From NCBI RefSeq assembly GCF_003363135.1, contig NZ_QRBB01000001.1, forward strand, positions 124,001 to 188,000: DNA of 64,000 nucleotides, written 5' to 3'. The notes under the pieces are model-generated. The model saw only the letters and a program-made list of their open reading frames with translations, was not told where the DNA came from and ran no database searches. Positions 32,370 through 39,841 of this stretch are shown here, piece after piece. Numbering within the stretch: the stretch's first letter is position 1; each line of letters starts with the position of its first letter. The position numbers and the translations under genes were made by a program. The DNA is from Alteriqipengyuania lutimaris. GTDB taxonomy: Bacteria; Pseudomonadota; Alphaproteobacteria; Sphingomonadales; Sphingomonadaceae.

Positions 32370-33200
32370 CTAGAGGCTCAGCCGGATGCGATTATGGGCC
32401 GCTACCAGTTCGCTCTGCTCGACGTCGGAGCTCTCCGGGCGCTCCGCGCCGGGATAGGCGTCGCCCAGAAGTTCGAGCGACGCTTCGATCCGGTCCGCCA
32501 GTTCGCCATCGGCCGAGGATATCTGCGTGCGGGACCGCCCGAACATGCCCTCGGCGACCTTGTAGAAGCCGTAGCCGTCCAGATAGGGGTCGTACTGGCC
32601 CGTGTTGGTAGAGATCCGGTACATCGCATTGGCGCGGCTGATCTGGTCCGAAATGATTCCCGCCGCGATCATGGCGTCGCTCTGCTCGCCTTCCGGTGCC
32701 TTCGTCGCGGCGCTGCGCAGGCCTTCGACGATCGCCTCGTAACGCGCATCGACCTGTTCCTGGCTCTCCCCGGCCTGCACCGATTCCGCGGCCTGGGTGA
32801 ACAGCGGCTCGAGATCGTCGACGCCCAGCTGTTCGAACACGGGAGCGAGATCGGCGAGAACTTCGGAAATCGGGTGGACGAACATCTGCATCGCCTCTTC
32901 GGTGCGTCCGGCGGCATAGGCGTCGCGGGCGGCAACAGCATGCGCCTCCGCCACGGCGAGCGCGCTGCCATAGGCAACGGGATCGCTCGAAGCCTCGGCG
33001 GCGGAGACGCCGCCCTCGCCGCTTTCGCCGCCCTCGCCACCTTCACCTTCGCCGCCTTCGCCGTCGCCTACCGCACTGGCCTGCGCTGGCGTGTCGGCAT
33101 CGTCTCCGGCCTCGCCATTATCGGCGCAGCCTGCAAGAGTAGCTCCTGCGAGCGCGGTTGCGAGGCCCAGCCCGGTCCAGACTTTGAGATTGCTTTGCAT
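32370..33200 (-). CDS. lipoprotein with Gly/Glu-rich linker, iron-locus associated
   Basis: 276 residues from ATG 33200; an upstream in-frame start would remove the clear signal MQSNLKVWTGLGLATALAGATLAGC (lipobox LAGC). The first mature ~45 residues are an acidic Gly/Glu/Ser low-complexity stretch (DGEGGEGEGGEGGESGEGG). The remaining ~200 are helical and Ala-rich, with AVAEAHAVAARDAYAAG and FEQLGVDDLEPLF. I do not assign a family. It diverges from the PiuC-type gene across a Fur-like box, so iron control is plausible. Confidence 0.72.
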   Translation of the reverse strand: MQSNLKVWTGLGLATALAGATLAGCADNGEAGDDADTPAQASAVGDGEGGEGEGGEGGESGEGGVSAAEASSDPVAYGSALAVAEAHAVAARDAYAAGRTEEAMQMFVHPISEVLADLAPVFEQLGVDDLEPLFTQAAESVQAGESQEQVDARYEAIVEGLRSAATKAPEGEQSDAMIAAGIISDQISRANAMYRISTNTGQYDPYLDGYGFYKVAEGMFGRSRTQISSADGELADRIEASLELLGDAYPGAERPESSDVEQSELVAAHNRIRLSL

Positions 33201-33250
33201 CGGAAAAAGCTCCTGTCGATTGACTCGGCCTCTCCCTAGGCGAATGAGGC

Positions 33251-33269
33251 GTTTATGCAAATCATTATC
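33251..33269. promoter_or_regulatory. Fur-like box between lipoprotein and PiuC-type gene
   Basis: gtttatgcaaatcattatc matches 15 of 19 positions of the classical Fur consensus, with the right half (aatcattatc) perfect. It lies 50 bases from the minus-strand start at 33200 and 26 from the plus-strand start at 33296, so it could control both. Confidence 0.6.
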
Positions 33270-33295
33270 AAACCGACGAACCCGTAGAGCACCCC

Positions 33296-33973
33296 ATGAT
33301 CCTCACTATCGCAGCGATCGAATCCGAAGACGATCTCGCCCGCATCGACGCGCTCGTCGCCCAGCTCGTGTGGCGCGACGGTGCGCGAACCGCGGGTGCC
33401 AGCGCGCGGGCGGTCAAGCAGAACGAGCAGGCGGACATGACCGGCAAGGCGGGCCGCGAGCTCGGCGCCATGGTCCTCTCCGCGATCGAGGAGCACCCGG
33501 TCGTGCGCGCCGCCGCCCGCCCCCGTCGCATGTCGAACATCCTGGTGAGCAAGACCCGCGACGGCGGCCATTACGGCCCCCATGTCGACAATGCGATGAT
33601 GCGCAAGGGCGCCGCGAAGCTTCGCAGCGACATCTCCTTCACGCTTTTCCTTGCCCCACCCGATACGTACGAGGGCGGCGAGTTGACGATCCATTCCGCA
33701 GGATCGACCCAGTCGGTCAAGGGTGAGCGCGGGCAGCTGGTGCTCTACCCGTCCTCGAGCATCCACGAGGTGCGCCCCGTCACCTCGGGCGAGCGGATCG
33801 TGTGCGTCGGCTGGATCGAAAGCCTCCTGCCCGATCCTTCGCAGCGCGAATTGCTGTTCGATCTCGAGAACCTGCGCACCACGATGCGGCGGTCGCTGCC
33901 CGCGAACAGCGCCGAGATGCTGACGCTCGACAAGTCGATCGCCAATCTTCTGCGCATGTGGGCCAGCGTCTGA
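33296..33973 (+). CDS. Fe(II)-dependent PKHD-type dioxygenase (PiuC/YbiX family)
   Basis: 2-oxoglutarate/Fe(II) dioxygenase of the family found beside siderophore receptors. 225 residues with the iron ligands in GPHVDNAMM (HxD) and SSIHEVRPVTSGERI (distal His and Arg). RSDISFTLFL and YEGGELTI are typical. It converges on the siderophore receptor gene across a terminator, and its promoter region holds a Fur-like box. Substrate unknown. Confidence 0.92.
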   Translation: MILTIAAIESEDDLARIDALVAQLVWRDGARTAGASARAVKQNEQADMTGKAGRELGAMVLSAIEEHPVVRAAARPRRMSNILVSKTRDGGHYGPHVDNAMMRKGAAKLRSDISFTLFLAPPDTYEGGELTIHSAGSTQSVKGERGQLVLYPSSSIHEVRPVTSGERIVCVGWIESLLPDPSQRELLFDLENLRTTMRRSLPANSAEMLTLDKSIANLLRMWASV

Positions 33974-33982
33974 GCCTCTCGG

Positions 33983-34015
33983 TCGGGGCGTCGGTCGGCT
34001 GACCCGACGCCCCGA
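33983..34015. terminator. bidirectional terminator hairpin
   Basis: A perfect 12-base stem (tcggggcgtcgg at 33983-33994, ccgacgccccga at 34004-34015) with a 9-base loop lies between the stops of the convergent PiuC-type and siderophore receptor genes. No T-tract is evident on either side. Confidence 0.75.
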
Positions 34016-34020
34016 AGCGA

Positions 34021-36147
34021 TCAGAAATCGGCCGAGATCGAGGCGCGCACCGTGCGCGGGCGACCTTGGAGAAGGGCGTTGGAGAAGGTGTCGAAGGCCG
34101 AGGCCCAATAGGCTTCGTTGCCCACATTCTCGACCGCGACGCGTAGCGTGACCGGCGTATCGCCCGCCGCGAAGACGTAGCGTGCGCCGAGGTCGAACAC
34201 CGTCCAGCTGTCGATCTCCAGCGTGTTCGCCGCATCGACGAACTGCTCGCCGCTATGGACCACCCGGCCCGTCAGCGTGATGCCGGATGCGAAGGGCACG
34301 TCCCATTCGACATCGGCATTGGCGGTGAATTCGGGCACGCCCGCAACGCTTGCGCCGCCGTCGAGCTCGGCGTCGGTATAGGCCATGCCCGAGATCAGCC
34401 GCAGGCCGGGCGTCACTTCGCCGTTGAGCGTGAACTCCACCCCCTGATGGCGCTGCTCGCCGAGGTAGCCGAACTCGCCCGACGGCAGGACACCCTCGCC
34501 CGGGCGCTCGATCCGGTAGGCGGCAAGCGTTGCGAACAGGCCGCCCAGATCCAGCTTCCCGCCGACCTCGTATTGCGTCGAGCTGCGGGGGCTGAGCGTT
34601 TCGCCCGGATTGGTGACCAGCAGCGGATCGAGCGGCGCGCTCGGCCCCACCTGAAGCGCGGCGATCCGATTGGCGTAGAGCGACAGGCCGTCCACTGGCT
34701 TCACGACCAGTCCGACGACGGGAGTGACCTTGTCCTCGTCGTATTCGGTCTCCAGCGCCCCACCGAAATAGCTGAAGTCTCGCTGGCGGATCGACTGCAA
34801 GCGCAGGCCGCCGGTCAGCAACACCCGGTCGTCCCAGAACCCGAACGTGTCGGAGGCAAAGGCGCTCATCAGGCGGCGGGTGGCGATGGGATAGGGATCG
34901 TCGAGGTCGCCGCCGGCAAAGGCGGTCGGCTGCGGCGCAACCTGCACCGGCGCGTAGAGGTTGGTCGCGAAGGTCGAGAAGAAATCATAGGCCGTGCGAT
35001 CCTCCTGCCACGCGATGTTGCCGCCGAAATTGATCTCCTGCGTGATCGTGCTGCCCAGCTGCACGCGCAGGCCCGCCTCGACCGCCTGGTTGCTCGCCTC
35101 GAAGGGGATGTAGGAGTGGAAGCCGCTGGTCGCATCGCCGGTCGCCGCGTCGGTGACCTGGATGCCGCCGTAGATGCCTTCCTCGTCGCCTTCGCGCGCG
35201 CCCGCTTTGGCATAGAGCGTCGCGTTCGGCGCTACATCGTATTCGAGGCTCGCGAAGCCGAACAGTTCGGTCAGATCGCTGTAGGTATAGTCCTGCGCGT
35301 AGTTCGCATCGGCATCGGGCACCGCCGGGACCGCGGCGCTGGCGATCGTCACCTTGGGCCGCAGGTTGTCGACCCGGATGTCCTGGTAGGCAAGGTCGAG
35401 CGCGGCGCGCAGGTTGCCGCCGTCATAGTCGAAGCTCGCGCCGATCACCTGCGTGCGGCGGTCTTCGCCGTCGACCGCGGTTTCGCCGTCGCGGTACGCA
35501 CCGTTGATCCGCACGCCGAACTCGCCACCGCTGCCGAAGCGGCGCGCCACGTCGACGCTGCCGCCGAAGCGCGAGGCCTCCCGGTAACCGGCGGTAACAC
35601 GGGTAAGGTCTTCATCGGCGCGCTTCAGCCGCAGATTGACGCTCCCGCCCAGCCCCGTGCCGCCCGGCGCCGCGCCGTTGAGAAACGCGCTCGCACCGTT
35701 GAGCACCTCGACGCTGCCGAGCAGTTCGGGCGCGACCAGCTGGCGCGGGGTGATGCCGTAGAGGCCGTTGAGGCCGATATCGTCGCTATACAACGGAAAG
35801 CCGCGGATCACGAAAAGCTCGGCCGCATTGCCGAAGGCGTAGGAGGTGCGGATCGTGGGATCGTTCTGCAGCACTTCGCCCAGCGACAGCGGCTGCTGGT
35901 TGAGGATTAGGCTCTCGTCGTAGGTCCGCACCGCGAAGGGCAGGTCCTCGGCGGGCTTGTCGCCCAGCACGCCCGCACTGCCGCCATTGATCACCGCGCT
36001 CGCGTTCTCGCGCTGCGCGGTGACGATGATCTGATTGTCTTCGGCAGGAGTGGCGCCCGTCTCGGGCATCTCGTCCTGCGCGAGCGCGGGGGTGGCGATC
36101 GCGGCGGCGATGACGAATGCAGGCAGGTGCTTGCGCGCGAATTTCAT
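34021..36147 (-). CDS. TonB-dependent siderophore receptor
   Basis: Outer-membrane receptor for a ferric siderophore. 708 residues; signal peptide to about residue 23 (FVIAAAIATPALAQ), then plug domain (IIVTAQREN, SLGEVLQNDPTIRTSYAFGN, FVIRGFPLYSDD, GSVEVLNGASAF) and a beta-barrel ending in ...RPRTVRASISADF with terminal Phe. ATG 36147 overlaps the stop of the small membrane protein gene (ATGA). With PepSY protein and PiuC-type neighbour it forms an iron-uptake block. Confidence 0.93.
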   Translation of the reverse strand: MKFARKHLPAFVIAAAIATPALAQDEMPETGATPAEDNQIIVTAQRENASAVINGGSAGVLGDKPAEDLPFAVRTYDESLILNQQPLSLGEVLQNDPTIRTSYAFGNAAELFVIRGFPLYSDDIGLNGLYGITPRQLVAPELLGSVEVLNGASAFLNGAAPGGTGLGGSVNLRLKRADEDLTRVTAGYREASRFGGSVDVARRFGSGGEFGVRINGAYRDGETAVDGEDRRTQVIGASFDYDGGNLRAALDLAYQDIRVDNLRPKVTIASAAVPAVPDADANYAQDYTYSDLTELFGFASLEYDVAPNATLYAKAGAREGDEEGIYGGIQVTDAATGDATSGFHSYIPFEASNQAVEAGLRVQLGSTITQEINFGGNIAWQEDRTAYDFFSTFATNLYAPVQVAPQPTAFAGGDLDDPYPIATRRLMSAFASDTFGFWDDRVLLTGGLRLQSIRQRDFSYFGGALETEYDEDKVTPVVGLVVKPVDGLSLYANRIAALQVGPSAPLDPLLVTNPGETLSPRSSTQYEVGGKLDLGGLFATLAAYRIERPGEGVLPSGEFGYLGEQRHQGVEFTLNGEVTPGLRLISGMAYTDAELDGGASVAGVPEFTANADVEWDVPFASGITLTGRVVHSGEQFVDAANTLEIDSWTVFDLGARYVFAAGDTPVTLRVAVENVGNEAYWASAFDTFSNALLQGRPRTVRASISADF

Positions 36148-36383
36148 GCGGGATTCTTTCTCTTCGATGGGATGGGTTTCGATTTGGGAGAGGGTGCCGG
36201 GCGCGTGGCGCGCCGCCATGAGATCGCGATCGCCACGAGGGTCGAGCCGAGCAGGCTCCACGCCGCGATGTCGCGCGCGCCCTCTCCGGTCAGGCCGACG
36301 ACGAGGCCGAGCAGGCTCGCCGCGCCGATGAGGATCGGCCAGGCGAAGATCGCAAGATTGGAATGGGGGCGGCGCGCGCTCAT
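36144..36383 (-). CDS. small two-helix membrane protein of the siderophore operon
   Basis: 79 residues from ATG 36383. Two hydrophobic segments (LAIFAWPILIGAASLLGLVVG and DIAAWSLLGSTLVAIAISW) separated by a short acidic loop, with a basic Pro/Lys-rich tail (PSPKSKPIPSKRKN). It overlaps the PepSY gene stop at its start and the receptor ATG at its end, so it is translated between them. Function unknown; an inner-membrane accessory is inferred. Confidence 0.8.
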   Translation of the reverse strand: MSARRPHSNLAIFAWPILIGAASLLGLVVGLTGEGARDIAAWSLLGSTLVAIAISWRRATRPAPSPKSKPIPSKRKNPA

Positions 36384-37537
36384 GCGGGCACCTTGGAAAA
36401 GCCGCCGCTGTCGATTTCGGCGATGCGCCGGTCGATCGCGCCGGGCCGCCGTTTGAACCACAGCAGCACGCCGGTCCACAGAACCCAGATCGTCGCCAGC
36501 GTCAGCAGCGCCCAGACGATCTTGAGCGGCAGGCCGGCATAGTCGCCGAAGTGCAGCGGCTTGCTCATCATCAGCGCCTGGTTGATCGCGGGCATGGTCG
36601 CGACGTCGGTGAGCTCGCCGGTGCGCGCGTCGACCAGCGCAGGCGTCAGCAGGTACTGTGTCGCGGGCCGGTCGCCCTGGAAGAAGATCGCGTAGTGATG
36701 CCCGCTGCTCCACGCGCCGCCCGGGAAGCCGATGAACTGCGGATTGCGGCCCGGCAGGCGCGCGCGCGCGGAGGCCATCGCCGCGTCGAGCGATCCATAA
36801 TCCGCCGGGGCGAGAGGGCTCGCGTCCGCATAGGCGGCCGTCATCTGCGCCACCTGCGTGTTGCGCCAGTTGTCGGTCAGCGGATCGGCGAAGGCGTTGA
36901 TCGCGCCGGTAAGGCCGATGACCAGCGCCCAAGCGAGAATGACGATGCCGAGCAGGTTGTGCTGGTCGAGCCGGCCGACCCGCTTCGACCGCTCAAGCCG
37001 CAGCGTGCCGAAGCGCAGCTTCCGCATGAAGGGGGCATAAAGGACCGTCCCCGAAACCAGCGCGACGACGAAGCTGAGGCCCATCACGCCGAGGAACAGC
37101 ATGCCCGGCAGCCCCAGCAGCATGTCGGTATGCAGGTGCAGGATGGTCTCCATCACCCCGCCCGTGGGCGCGGGGCCGAGCGATGCTCCGGTCGCGCGGT
37201 CGAAGAACAGCAGCGTCATCTCGCTACCGGGTGCTTCGGGCGTCGGCCCGGTGGTCACGGTCAGCAGCGGGCTGTCCTGGCTGAAGGCCATGAACAGCGG
37301 CACTTCTCCCGGACGCTCTGCGAGCGCCCTCGCAAGCATTGTGTCGAGCGGCAGGCCCGCTTCGGCCGATGGCGCCCCGGCGAGGGTACGCTCGTAATCC
37401 TCGGAGAAAGCCGCATCGATCTCGTCATGGAAGATCAGCGGCAGTCCGGTCACGCACAGCATCAGCAGGAACAGCGTCGGGATCAGGCTGCTCCACTTGT
37501 GGATCAGGTACCAGAATCGGATCGCGCGGCGGGACAT
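36380..37537 (-). CDS. PepSY-associated membrane protein
   Basis: 385 residues, four predicted membrane helices: WYLIHKWSSLIPTLFLLML at the N-terminus, FLGVMGLSFVVALVSGTVLY, LLGIVILAWALVIGLTGAIN and ALLTLATIWVLWTGVLLWF near the end. Proteins of this type accompany siderophore receptors and are thought to reduce imported ferric iron or heme. First gene of the operon PepSY - small membrane protein - receptor; a Fur-like palindrome lies 29 bases upstream. Confidence 0.9.
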   Translation of the reverse strand: MSRRAIRFWYLIHKWSSLIPTLFLLMLCVTGLPLIFHDEIDAAFSEDYERTLAGAPSAEAGLPLDTMLARALAERPGEVPLFMAFSQDSPLLTVTTGPTPEAPGSEMTLLFFDRATGASLGPAPTGGVMETILHLHTDMLLGLPGMLFLGVMGLSFVVALVSGTVLYAPFMRKLRFGTLRLERSKRVGRLDQHNLLGIVILAWALVIGLTGAINAFADPLTDNWRNTQVAQMTAAYADASPLAPADYGSLDAAMASARARLPGRNPQFIGFPGGAWSSGHHYAIFFQGDRPATQYLLTPALVDARTGELTDVATMPAINQALMMSKPLHFGDYAGLPLKIVWALLTLATIWVLWTGVLLWFKRRPGAIDRRIAEIDSGGFSKVPA

Positions 37538-37565
37538 GCGCGTCGCCTAGGCGCGAAGCCATGTA

Positions 37566-37584
37566 ATTGCAACGCATTCGCATT
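37566..37584. promoter_or_regulatory. possible Fur box upstream of the PepSY-receptor operon
   Basis: Read on the minus strand, aatgcgaatgcgttgcaat matches about 12 of 18 informative positions of the Fur consensus and is partly palindromic. It sits 29 bases before the PepSY start. Weaker than the site at 33251. Confidence 0.4.
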
Positions 37585-37630
37585 ACGTCCAGACGGCGTC
37601 TTTGAGGGCGCGAATGGCCAGTAACCGCAC

Positions 37631-38704
37631 CTAGAAGGTGTCGGGCAGCGCGAGCAGGCACGCAAGGATGCCGGTCATCAGCGCAAGGGTCGGCATCACG
37701 AGCATCAGCACCGGCCTGACGCCGATCCGGAGGAGCGCGGTGAGCGACGTCTTGCACCCCAGCGCGGCAATGGCGGTCACCAGCATGATCTTGGCCGCCC
37801 CCGAAACGCCGTCGAGCACCGCCTCCGGCACCACGCCGGAGCTTGCGATCGCCGAGAGCACCACGAAGCCGACGAGAAACCACGGCAGGATCGAAGGCAT
37901 GGCCCGCCCTGCCCCCTCGCTCGCCGCGCCGACACTGCGCGCGGCCAGCCACGTCATGCCCCCGACCACCGGAATGAGGCACGCGACGCGGATGAGCTTG
38001 ACGATCGTCGCCGTCTCGCCCGCAAGGTCGGACACCGTGTAGCCTGCCCCCACCACCTGCGCGACGTCGTGGATGGCGGCGCCGAAGAAGATGCCCGCCT
38101 GGTGATCGCTCATGCCGAGCGCGGTGGCGATCAGCGGATAGGCCACCATCGCGATCGTGCTGAGGACCGTGACCCCCACCACGGCGACCGCCGTGGTCGC
38201 GCGGTTGCGCTCGGTATCGGGGAGGACCGCGCTGATCGCCATCGCCGCAGACGCGCCGCAGATCGCCACCGATCCGCCGTAGATGAGGCCCGAGGCGCGA
38301 TCGAGCCCCAGCGCCTTCGCCACCAGAATCCCGCATGCCAGCGTCGCGGCAACGCCCGACATCGCGAGCAGGACGGTCGCGAGGCCGAGCGGCGCGATCT
38401 GCTGCGCCGTGATGCCGGCGCCGAGCATGGCGACACCTGCGCGCAGGAGCGGCCGTGCCGCGAAGTCGATCCCGGCGGCGTAGGCCTTGCCCAGCGGAAG
38501 CTCGTGTACGGCCAACCCCAGCACGAGCGCGGTCACCATCAGCGGCACTCCGAACGCGGCGTCGCACACATAGGCGCACGCCGTGATCGTACCGGCGAGG
38601 GCGAGACCCGGCAGGTAACCTGGCAGCAGGCTCACGCTGGCCCTGAGACCGCGAGAGCCGACCAGGGAAGGGCCGAGGCCGACCGTCTCTGTCTGGCTGT
38701 TCAC
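37631..38704 (-). CDS. YeiH/UPF0324-type putative sulfate/sulfite exporter
   Basis: 357-residue integral membrane protein with about ten hydrophobic helices; SGLIYGGSVAICGASAAMAI, FFGAAIHDVAQVVGAGY and AALGCKTSL are the family marks. The start is a GTG at 38704 overlapping the DUF6356 stop (GTGA). Relatives are proposed to export sulfite or sulfate released from sulfonates or cysteine; substrate here is unproven. Likely controlled by the divergent Lrp-type regulator. Confidence 0.87.
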   Translation of the reverse strand: MNSQTETVGLGPSLVGSRGLRASVSLLPGYLPGLALAGTITACAYVCDAAFGVPLMVTALVLGLAVHELPLGKAYAAGIDFAARPLLRAGVAMLGAGITAQQIAPLGLATVLLAMSGVAATLACGILVAKALGLDRASGLIYGGSVAICGASAAMAISAVLPDTERNRATTAVAVVGVTVLSTIAMVAYPLIATALGMSDHQAGIFFGAAIHDVAQVVGAGYTVSDLAGETATIVKLIRVACLIPVVGGMTWLAARSVGAASEGAGRAMPSILPWFLVGFVVLSAIASSGVVPEAVLDGVSGAAKIMLVTAIAALGCKTSLTALLRIGVRPVLMLVMPTLALMTGILACLLALPDTF

Positions 38705-38970
38705 GCGTTCTCGAACGCGCCGCCGCGCTCCTGTCCTCCGACCTCCTGCTTCGGCGTCGGCTTGCGGACGCGGTTGGCGACCATGCGATCGTGAAGCTCG
38801 GTCACCGCTGCGCTGCCGGTGCGCACGAAGAGGAAGGGCAGCAGACCGTGCAGGAGGCACGCGACCCCGCCGAGAACCATCCGGAAGCCGAAGCCGCTGG
38901 AGGCCTGCAGGTGCTCGAGATAGGTCTCCCCGACCGTCTCGGGATGTTCGACGAAATAGCGCTTGATCAA
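38701..38970 (-). CDS. DUF6356 family small protein
   Basis: 89 residues, MIKRYFVEHPETVGETYLEHLQ, a single hydrophobic helix (VLGGVACLLHGLLPFLFV), then a charged tail with TELHDRMVANR. The pattern matches the sphingomonad DUF6356 family. It is upstream of and overlaps the exporter gene, so both are expressed together. Function unknown; small inner-membrane partner inferred. Confidence 0.82.
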   Translation of the reverse strand: MIKRYFVEHPETVGETYLEHLQASSGFGFRMVLGGVACLLHGLLPFLFVRTGSAAVTELHDRMVANRVRKPTPKQEVGGQERGGAFENA

Positions 38971-39015
38971 TCCGGCCTCCGATTATCTTGTCGGCCGGAG
39001 GCTATCGCCACTGCT

Positions 39016-39072
39016 GGAGAAAGTGCTCCCTTTCTTTCTCCTTCTACGCCCGAGATAGAGAAATTTTTTCTC
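39016..39072. promoter_or_regulatory. two palindromic GAGAAA/TTTCTC sites, probable Lrp operators
   Basis: ggagaaag (39016-39023) pairs with ctttctcc (39034-39041), and a second, perfect palindrome gagaaa-ttt-tttctc lies at 39058-39072. Matching half-sites are 41 and 32 bases apart, close to four and three helical turns. The pair lies in the divergent region between the exporter operon and the Lrp-type gene, as expected for Lrp/AsnC octamers. Confidence 0.55.
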
Positions 39073-39098
39073 TTATTGCTTTGATATTGAGCAGCGCC

Positions 39099-39578
39099 AT
39101 GGCAGCTTCTCTTCCCATGGACATGATCGACAGGAAAATCCTCGCCCTGCTCCAGAACGATGCCAGCATCACCATCGGCGATATGGCCGAAAGCGTCGGT
39201 CTGTCGACGACGCCGCTCTGGAAGCGGATCCAGAAAATGGAAAAGGCAGGCGTGATCCGCAAGAAGGTCACGCTGATCAATCAGGAGTCGGTGGGGCTCA
39301 CGCTTACCGGCTTCGTGTCGATCCGCACAAGCGATCACAGCGAAGCATGGCTGGGCCAGTTCGGCGAGGCGGTCAGCACGATTCCGGAGATCGTCGAGGT
39401 CTACCGGATGGCCGGCGAAGTGGACTACCTTCTGAAGATCGTCGCGCCCGACATGGCCGGCTACGACAAGGTCTACAAGCGGCTGATCGACAAGGTGAAG
39501 CTTTCCGACGTGAGCGCAAGCTTCTCGATGGAAGTCGTCAAGGAGACCAACGTCCTCCCGCTCGACTATTCGACGTAG
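39099..39578 (+). CDS. Lrp/AsnC family transcriptional regulator
   Basis: 159 residues from ATG 39099 (ATG 39117 is an alternative). N-terminal winged helix MDMIDRKILALLQNDASITI ... LSTTPLWKRIQKMEKAGVI, and a C-terminal RAM ligand domain (EVYRMAGEVDYLLKIVAPD). Transcribed away from DUF6356-YeiH. Given the neighbour, a sulfur amino acid or sulfonate metabolite is a plausible effector; this is inference. Confidence 0.92.
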   Translation: MAASLPMDMIDRKILALLQNDASITIGDMAESVGLSTTPLWKRIQKMEKAGVIRKKVTLINQESVGLTLTGFVSIRTSDHSEAWLGQFGEAVSTIPEIVEVYRMAGEVDYLLKIVAPDMAGYDKVYKRLIDKVKLSDVSASFSMEVVKETNVLPLDYST

Positions 39579-39776
39579 AAAGGATCTGTCTTGCAGGTCC
39601 TGCCCACTTTCCCGGGCACCAGAACCGCGTCCTTCCCAATTCCCGATGCCCTCGCTTTCCGCAGGCATTTCACGCAAACCGACAATATCGGACTTTGGCC
39701 GGTCATGAGGCAAATTTCTCCGGTCTGCGCCCGCGAAAGCAAGCGATGCAGCGGACAAGCGCGGTGACGAGCCCCG

Positions 39777-39790
39777 TGTAACCGGTTGCA
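39777..39790. promoter_or_regulatory. LacI-family operator upstream of GH97 gene
   Basis: tgtaaccggttgca fits the LacI-family pattern TGNAANCGNTTNCA at every fixed position. It lies 51 bases before the GH97 start, in the otherwise empty 263-base gap after the Lrp gene. The same pattern recurs at 46057 and 52428. Confidence 0.8.
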
Positions 39791-39841
39791 CCGCATCTCG
39801 CTTTGGCGCAGGTGCTGGCACGCCATATGGGAGAGCACACG

